Below are positions 33,612-37,974 of a stretch of 37,974 nt of DNA, one piece after another. Below the pieces are notes generated by a model. The model saw only the letters and a list, made by a program, of their open reading frames with translations. It was not told where the DNA came from and did no database searches. The stretch spans positions 1 to 37,974 of the forward strand of contig PEVN01000419.1 in the NCBI GenBank assembly GCA_002779825.1, given 5' to 3'. Made by a program: the position numbers and the translations under genes. Within the stretch, counting starts at the first letter, position 1. Every line of letters starts with the position of its first letter. Origin of the DNA: Armatimonadetes bacterium CG06_land_8_20_14_3_00_66_21. Its GTDB lineage: Bacteria; Armatimonadota; Abditibacteriia; CG2-30-66-41.

Positions 33612-35245
33612 TGACTGCTTTGCACGCCAGGCAGCTCGCCACATTGGCCCATCCCACCAAGTTCCCGGTCCCGCTCAGCCGCGCGGAGCGCGACCGGATT
33701 CGCGACGCCGCCGAGCGGTTCGTGGCGAAGCAGGAGCTGATTCCGCCGCTCTCCATCGAGGAACTGCGCGGCCACGCCAGGGACCTGTGCCGGAGTCTGG
33801 GCTTCGACGATCGGCACTCCGACTGGATCATGGTGCTGCTGAACAACGCCGTGTGGCGGGGCACTGTCGCCGCAGTGCCTTACGAGCGCCGCGTCCTGCT
33901 CCTGCCTCAGTGTCTGCGCAACCGGGAGCATTGCCGGGCGGAACTGGATGAGGTCGGGCTGCTCTGCGAGGAATGCGGCAGTTGCTCGCTGGGTGAGCTG
34001 CAGAGCGTTGCTGAGAATCTCGGCTACGTAGTGCTGATCGCCGAGGGCACGACCGTTGTCACCAAGCTCCTGGAGAGCGGGAAGGTGGACGCCGTCGTCG
34101 GCGTGAGCTGCATGGGGGTGCTGGAGCGCGCCTTCCCCTACATGGCGGCCGACGCGATTCCGGGCCTTGCCATTCCCCTTGCCCGCGACGGCTGCGAAGA
34201 CACTGAGGCGGACCTCGACTGGGTGTGGGACGCGATCCACTTGCGGTCCGCCGGCCGCTGGCTGGGGCAACTGGATCTCGACAACTTGCGGGACGAGGTG
34301 CGCTCCTGGTTCGGGGCGGACGAGCTGCGGGCGGTGCTGACGGCAGAGGGCACCGAGACGGAAGAGATCGCCCTGTCGTGGGTGGCCAAGTCGGGCAAGC
34401 GTTGGCGGCCGATTCTGGCGGCGTGCGTGTTCCGGGCGCTGAACGGTCTCGAAGGCGATCTGCCGGAAAGTGTCAGGAAGGTCGCCCTGGCCGTGGAGTG
34501 CTTCCACAAGGCCTCGCTGGTCCATGACGACATCGCCGACGGCGATGACACACGGTACGGCGGCCCCACGCTGCACGTCCAGCACGGCGTGCCCATCGCG
34601 CTGAACGCCGGCGACCTGTTGCTCGGCGAGGGCTACCGGCTGCTGGGCGCGTGCGCTCTTCCTGCCGACCGCCGGGCCGCGTTGTTTACCGTCGCCGCGG
34701 ACGGGCACCGGGCACTGTGCCTCGGACAGGGGGAAGAGCTGTGCTGGACGCGCGAGCCGTCGCCACTGTCGTCTCAGCAGGTGCTGCGGATCTTCCGGCT
34801 GAAGACTGCGCCGGCCTTCGAGGTCGCCCTGCGCTTGGGAGCGCTGTGCGCCGGCGCCGGTGACGACGTCTGCCAGGTGTTGATCCTGTACAGCCAGTCG
34901 CTGGGCATCGCCTACCAGATTCGCGACGACCTGCACGATTTCCTGACCGGGGAGTCCGGCGGCGACGCCCTTTCGACGCGCCCTTCGCTGCTGCTGGCCC
35001 TCGCCCACGAGATGGCGGAAGGGAGCACCCGAGAGCGATTGGCCGAGCGGTGGCGGCGCGGGCCGCGGAGCCTGTCCTTTCCGGACGACCTCCGAGCGAT
35101 CGTCGAGCGCCTCCGGGTCGAGGAGAAGGCGCGGCAACTGCTGGAGCACCACAAGAACGAAGCCGTCCGCTCGCTGTCCCCGCTTCGCAATGCGCACCTC
35201 AAGGGCTTGCTGCGCCGCATCATTGGCAGAATCCTCGATGACTGA
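33611..35245 (+). CDS. DUF116-polyprenyl diphosphate synthase fusion
   Basis: The 544-residue protein starts with GTG at 33611, sharing one base with the previous stop (TAGTG). Residues about 60-215 form a DUF116 domain (LLPQCLRNREHC, LLCEECGSCSLGEL, AEGTTVVTKLL, VVGVSCMGVLERAFPYM), rich in Cys that could hold an Fe-S cluster. Residues about 240-544 are an all-alpha trans-prenyl synthase with both aspartate motifs: DDIAD at 306-310 (HKASLVHDDIADGDD) and DDLHD at 439-443 (YQIRDDLHDF). GKRWRPIL is the isopentenyl-diphosphate-binding region. It should make geranyl-, farnesyl- or longer diphosphates; chain length is not readable. A fusion of DUF116 with a prenyl synthase is unusual in my knowledge. 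It links the redox and isoprenoid parts of the operon. Confidence 0.88.
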   Translation: MTALHARQLATLAHPTKFPVPLSRAERDRIRDAAERFVAKQELIPPLSIEELRGHARDLCRSLGFDDRHSDWIMVLLNNAVWRGTVAAVPYERRVLLLPQCLRNREHCRAELDEVGLLCEECGSCSLGELQSVAENLGYVVLIAEGTTVVTKLLESGKVDAVVGVSCMGVLERAFPYMAADAIPGLAIPLARDGCEDTEADLDWVWDAIHLRSAGRWLGQLDLDNLRDEVRSWFGADELRAVLTAEGTETEEIALSWVAKSGKRWRPILAACVFRALNGLEGDLPESVRKVALAVECFHKASLVHDDIADGDDTRYGGPTLHVQHGVPIALNAGDLLLGEGYRLLGACALPADRRAALFTVAADGHRALCLGQGEELCWTREPSPLSSQQVLRIFRLKTAPAFEVALRLGALCAGAGDDVCQVLILYSQSLGIAYQIRDDLHDFLTGESGGDALSTRPSLLLALAHEMAEGSTRERLAERWRRGPRSLSFPDDLRAIVERLRVEEKARQLLEHHKNEAVRSLSPLRNAHLKGLLRRIIGRILDD

Positions 35246-36077
35246 GACGTGCAGTCAGCAACTGGCGGCGAACGCTCGGCGGTGCCGAGAACAGCTCACC
35301 GACGAGGCTGCCGCCGAGATTGCGGCGTTCGTCATGAAGCAACAGAACCCGGATGGCGGCTTTCGCGGACGGTCTACTCAGAGCGATCTCTACTACACCC
35401 AGTTCGCCCTCGAAGCGCTCTGCGCGCTGGAGCAGCGCCTGCCGGTTGAGGGGCTGCGCGCGTTTCTGGTTGGGTTTGGGCGGGGCGACGGTCTGGACTT
35501 CGTCCATCTCGCCTGCCTGCTCCGCTGTTGGGGGAGGATGACCGAGGGAGCGCCGGCCCGGGAGGTGCTCGACCGAGTGGACGAGTACCGCACTCCTGAC
35601 GGCGGCTATCACGGGCGGCGCAACGCTCGCAAGGGCTCGCCGTACGGATGCTACCTGGCGCTGCTGGCCTACGAAGGCGCCGGCGTCCCGCTGCCGGGCC
35701 GAGAGAGCATGGCTCGCTGCCTCCACGCCTGCAAGCCCGCCAACACGCCGACTGCGGCGGCGTTGTCCGTCCTGCTGGCCCACTTGGAGGGCGGCGGTCC
35801 CGCGGCGCTCGGCGACTGGCTGCTGGCTCGAGCCTCGAAGCGGGGCGGGTTCGCGCCTTCGCCGCTGGTTCCGGTGCCGGATCTCCTGTCGACCGCCACG
35901 GCACTGCACGCGCTGACGGTGCTGGGTCGGCCGCTGGAGGCACTGCGGCGACCGTGCCGCGAGTTCGTCACCGGGCTGTGGGCCGAGAACGGCGGCTTCT
36001 GCGGCCACTGGGCGGACCGCACCCCCGACTGCGAGTACACCTACTACGCGCTGCTCGCCTTGGGGTGTCTGGCGTGA
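35238..36077 (+). CDS. Prenyltransferase/cyclase-superfamily alpha/alpha-barrel protein
   Basis: This 279-residue protein starts at the ATG at 35238, overlapping the synthase stop by 8 bp (ATGACTGA). It has spaced QW-like repeats typical of the alpha6-alpha6 barrel shared by protein prenyltransferase beta subunits and squalene/hopene cyclases: QQNPDGGF, YRTPDGGY, SKRGGF and WAENGGFCGHW, each followed by a paired helix. It has no DxDD motif. The zinc ligands of protein prenyltransferases (D-x-C and a later His) are not evident at DLLSTATALHAL or TPDCEYTYYAL. It may be a non-catalytic or differently catalytic partner of the cyclase encoded next, with which it shares a GTGA overlap. Confidence 0.8.
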   Translation: MTETCSQQLAANARRCREQLTDEAAAEIAAFVMKQQNPDGGFRGRSTQSDLYYTQFALEALCALEQRLPVEGLRAFLVGFGRGDGLDFVHLACLLRCWGRMTEGAPAREVLDRVDEYRTPDGGYHGRRNARKGSPYGCYLALLAYEGAGVPLPGRESMARCLHACKPANTPTAAALSVLLAHLEGGGPAALGDWLLARASKRGGFAPSPLVPVPDLLSTATALHALTVLGRPLEALRRPCREFVTGLWAENGGFCGHWADRTPDCEYTYYALLALGCLA

Positions 36078-37783
36078 AGGTCCCAGCGGAGCGGTTGCGG
36101 GGGCGCGTCGTGGACCGGCTGTTGGCCGAACTGGACAGCAGTGGTCATTGGACCGGCGAACTGTCGAGCAGTCCGCTGGCCACCGCCGTGGCTGTGTTCG
36201 CCCTGGCGGCAGTTGACTCCGACAAGCACGCGCCCCTCATCCACGAGGGCCTCCGCTGGCTGGGCCGGCACGTGAACGACGACGGCGGTTGGGGCGACTG
36301 CGACCGCGCGCCGAGCAACCTGAGCACGACATTGCTGTGTTGGTCGGCGTTCAGCGTGGACAGCTACGGGCGCGAAGCCGCTGCGGGCGCCGAGCGATGG
36401 ATCGTGGGGCGCGTTGGCTCCGTCGATCCGCAGGCAGTCGCCAGCGCGGTGCTCAGCCACTACGGGGACGACCGCACTTTCTCCACGCCCATCTTGACCA
36501 TGTGCGCCCTCGCCGGGCGCCTGGGTGCCAGTCCCTGGCGCCTCGTTCCGCAGTTGCCCCTTGAGCTTGCCGCCTTCCCGCCGCGGCTGTACAACCGGGT
36601 CCATCTCCCGGTCGTCAGCTACGCCCTGCCGGCGCTGATCGCCCTCGGTCTCGTCCGGCACCACCATTGTCCAACTCCGGGCGCGGGCGTGTGGCGCAAC
36701 CTGCTCAAGCGCCGCGTGCTGGACGTTCTCCTGTCCATGCAGCCCGGCAATGGGGGCTTCCTGGAGGCGACGCCGCTGACTGCGTTCGTGACCATGGGCC
36801 TGGCTGCGTCCGGATGGAAGGACCACGAAGTCGTCCGTCGAGGCGTGCGTTTCCTGGTGGACTCGCGACGTGGCGACGGAAGCTGGCCCATCGACACCAA
36901 TCTCGCAACCTGGCTGACGACGTTCGCCGTGAACGCCGGCATTGGCCAAGCGCTCTCGCCGGGGCAGCGAGAGACGATCCGCAACTGGCTCCTGCAGCAG
37001 CAGTTCCGGGACGAGCACCCGTTCACCCACGCGGCGCCGGGTGGGTGGGCGTGGACCGATCTGCCGGGCGGCGTGCCGGATGCGGACGACACCGCCGGGG
37101 CCTTGTTGGCGTTGCGACGGCTCGGACCGGTTGACGAACGGACGCAACGGGCGGGCGAAGCGGGAGTCCGTTGGCTCCTGGACTTGCAGAACCGCGATGG
37201 GGGGCTTCCCACATTCTGCCGGGGCTGGGGGAAGCTGCCGTTCGACCGTAGCTGCCCGGACCTCACCGCCCATGCGCTCCGAGCCTGGTCGGAATGGCGC
37301 GAGAACGTGTCGCCTGACACGCGGTCCCGCCTCGACGGAGCCACCCGGCGAGGGCTCGGCTACCTGGCGCGCTCCCAGGTGGACGACGGCTCGTGGACGC
37401 CGCTGTGGTTCGGCAACCCGTGGTCACCCGGGCAGACGAACCCAACCTACGGCACCGCCCAGGTCGTGCTCGCGCTACGGCAGTTCCGCTCGGCTGCGGC
37501 GATGGTGGACAAGGCCGTGGGCTGGCTGCTGTCTGCCCAGAACGCCGACGGGGGGTGGGGCGGCGCCCCCGGTGTGAGATCCTCCGTCGAGGAGACCGCG
37601 TTGGCGGCGGCAGCGTTGTCGACCACCGCCAATGCCGAGGCGGTGAACCGCGGCCAGGCGTGGCTGGCAGCCCACGCAGACATGCCCCCCGCCCCCATCG
37701 GTCTCTACTTCGCCAGCCTCTGGTACTACGAGAAGCTGTATCCGCTGGTGTTCAGCCTGGCCGCGGTTCCGAGTGCGACCTGA
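36074..37783 (+). CDS. Class II terpene cyclase (squalene-hopene-cyclase-like)
   Basis: I choose the GTG at 36074, which overlaps the previous stop (GTGA); the open frame extends upstream only as a shadow of that gene. The 569-residue protein has the class II acid motif DADD at 336-339 (GGVPDADDTAGALLAL), at the position expected from hopene cyclases (374-377 of about 630). QW-type repeats surround it (NDDGGWGDC, RRGDGSW, QNRDGGL, VDDGSWTPLWFGN, NADGGWGG). It ends with LWYYEKLYPLVF, a tail I associate with cyclases of planctomycete-like bacteria. It should protonate and cyclise a polyprenyl substrate at the membrane surface. It is about 60 residues shorter than classical SHC, so the product may not be hopene. 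Confidence 0.88.
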   Translation: MKVPAERLRGRVVDRLLAELDSSGHWTGELSSSPLATAVAVFALAAVDSDKHAPLIHEGLRWLGRHVNDDGGWGDCDRAPSNLSTTLLCWSAFSVDSYGREAAAGAERWIVGRVGSVDPQAVASAVLSHYGDDRTFSTPILTMCALAGRLGASPWRLVPQLPLELAAFPPRLYNRVHLPVVSYALPALIALGLVRHHHCPTPGAGVWRNLLKRRVLDVLLSMQPGNGGFLEATPLTAFVTMGLAASGWKDHEVVRRGVRFLVDSRRGDGSWPIDTNLATWLTTFAVNAGIGQALSPGQRETIRNWLLQQQFRDEHPFTHAAPGGWAWTDLPGGVPDADDTAGALLALRRLGPVDERTQRAGEAGVRWLLDLQNRDGGLPTFCRGWGKLPFDRSCPDLTAHALRAWSEWRENVSPDTRSRLDGATRRGLGYLARSQVDDGSWTPLWFGNPWSPGQTNPTYGTAQVVLALRQFRSAAAMVDKAVGWLLSAQNADGGWGGAPGVRSSVEETALAAAALSTTANAEAVNRGQAWLAAHADMPPAPIGLYFASLWYYEKLYPLVFSLAAVPSAT

Positions 37784-37807
37784 CAGCGCCATCGGGGAGG
37801 CTACCTG

Positions 37808-37974
37808 TCAGGCGCTCTCGGTCTGCAGGAACTCCTGACGAATCCGCTCGATCAAGCCGGGGAGGTTGGGTTCCTCGAAACTGATTCCGGGCGCGGGCAC
37901 CCGGTTGCGCTTGATGTCCGGCGGAAGGTGCATGTGGTGGGGGAAGGTACTGGCGAGTTCTGCGGCTTCCGGAT
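37808..37974 (-). CDS. C-terminal fragment of a minus-strand gene, possibly TumE/DUF6516-like
   Basis: A minus-strand frame is open from the right edge to a TGA at 37810-37808, giving 55 residues. The text [15 protein letters not shown], then [19 protein letters not shown], recalls the tail of small toxin-like proteins of the TumE/DUF6516 kind, where a FPHH.H segment is conserved. Too little is visible to be sure. It is convergent with the cyclase gene, 24 bp away, so it is not part of that operon. Confidence 0.4.
   Translation of the reverse strand, partial: PEAAELASTFPHHMHLPPDIKRNRVPAPGISFEEPNLPGLIERIRQEFLQTESA

Noticed and set aside
35648..36073. Longer cyclase protein starting at 35648
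   Set aside because: This part is an alternate frame of the 279-residue barrel protein, and cyclase homology begins only near the GTG at 36074.

Overview
The window is GC-rich chromosomal DNA from a bacterium. No ribosomal RNA is present to place it. Gfo/Idh/MocA dehydrogenases, a formylglycine-enzyme-like (SUMF1) fragment, a PilZ protein, a planctomycete-like class II terpene cyclase and a nondiscriminating-type AspRS suggest the Planctomycetota, Armatimonadota or a related deep lineage. That placement is inference. Translation signals are ordinary: GGAGG-type ribosome sites, ATG/GTG/TTG starts, sigma-70-like promoters, and tRNA genes that encode CCA.

Layout. Positions 1-2803 are an accessory edge: the end of a sugar-type dehydrogenase, a small two-gene unit ending in a HEPN-like protein, a truncated SUMF1 lipoprotein, and about 740 bp of repeats without a convincing gene. 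Positions 2804-7280 are informational. A hisS-aspS operon on the minus strand has a strong promoter and a leader of about 250 nt. Divergent from it is a cluster of eight tRNA genes (Gly, Arg, His, Pro, Arg, Lys, Leu, Gly) with two promoters and a terminator. Positions 7427-16787 hold the protein-quality-control block tig-clpP-clpX-lon followed by valS. Trigger factor and Lon both carry unusual acidic extra segments.

Positions 17099-20836 encode three exported proteins of unknown function. Two of them are apparent paralogues with domains resembling secretin/TonB short N-terminal (STN) folds. Next come a possible 43-residue membrane protein, a PilZ protein, a histidine phosphatase, a large orphan membrane histidine kinase, an aldolase-like barrel protein, a radical SAM/SPASM protein coupled to a small membrane zinc-ribbon protein, an S26 signal-peptidase-like protein split by a one-base shift in a G10 tract, and a complete Gfo/Idh/MocA dehydrogenase.

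The most interesting part is 31690-37783. Five overlapping genes encode a ferredoxin-like protein, a radical SAM enzyme, a DUF116-polyprenyl diphosphate synthase fusion, a 279-residue alpha/alpha-barrel protein of the prenyltransferase/cyclase superfamily, and a class II terpene cyclase with an intact DxDD motif. Every junction overlaps by 1-8 nt, so they are almost certainly one operon. A reasonable inference is that it builds a polyprenyl chain, cyclises it, and modifies it by Fe-S/radical chemistry. The product cannot be read from sequence. The operon is preceded by a duplicated pair of palindromic repeats, and a 25-bp stretch of these recurs exactly, inverted, just upstream of valS. The window ends inside a minus-strand gene of uncertain family.
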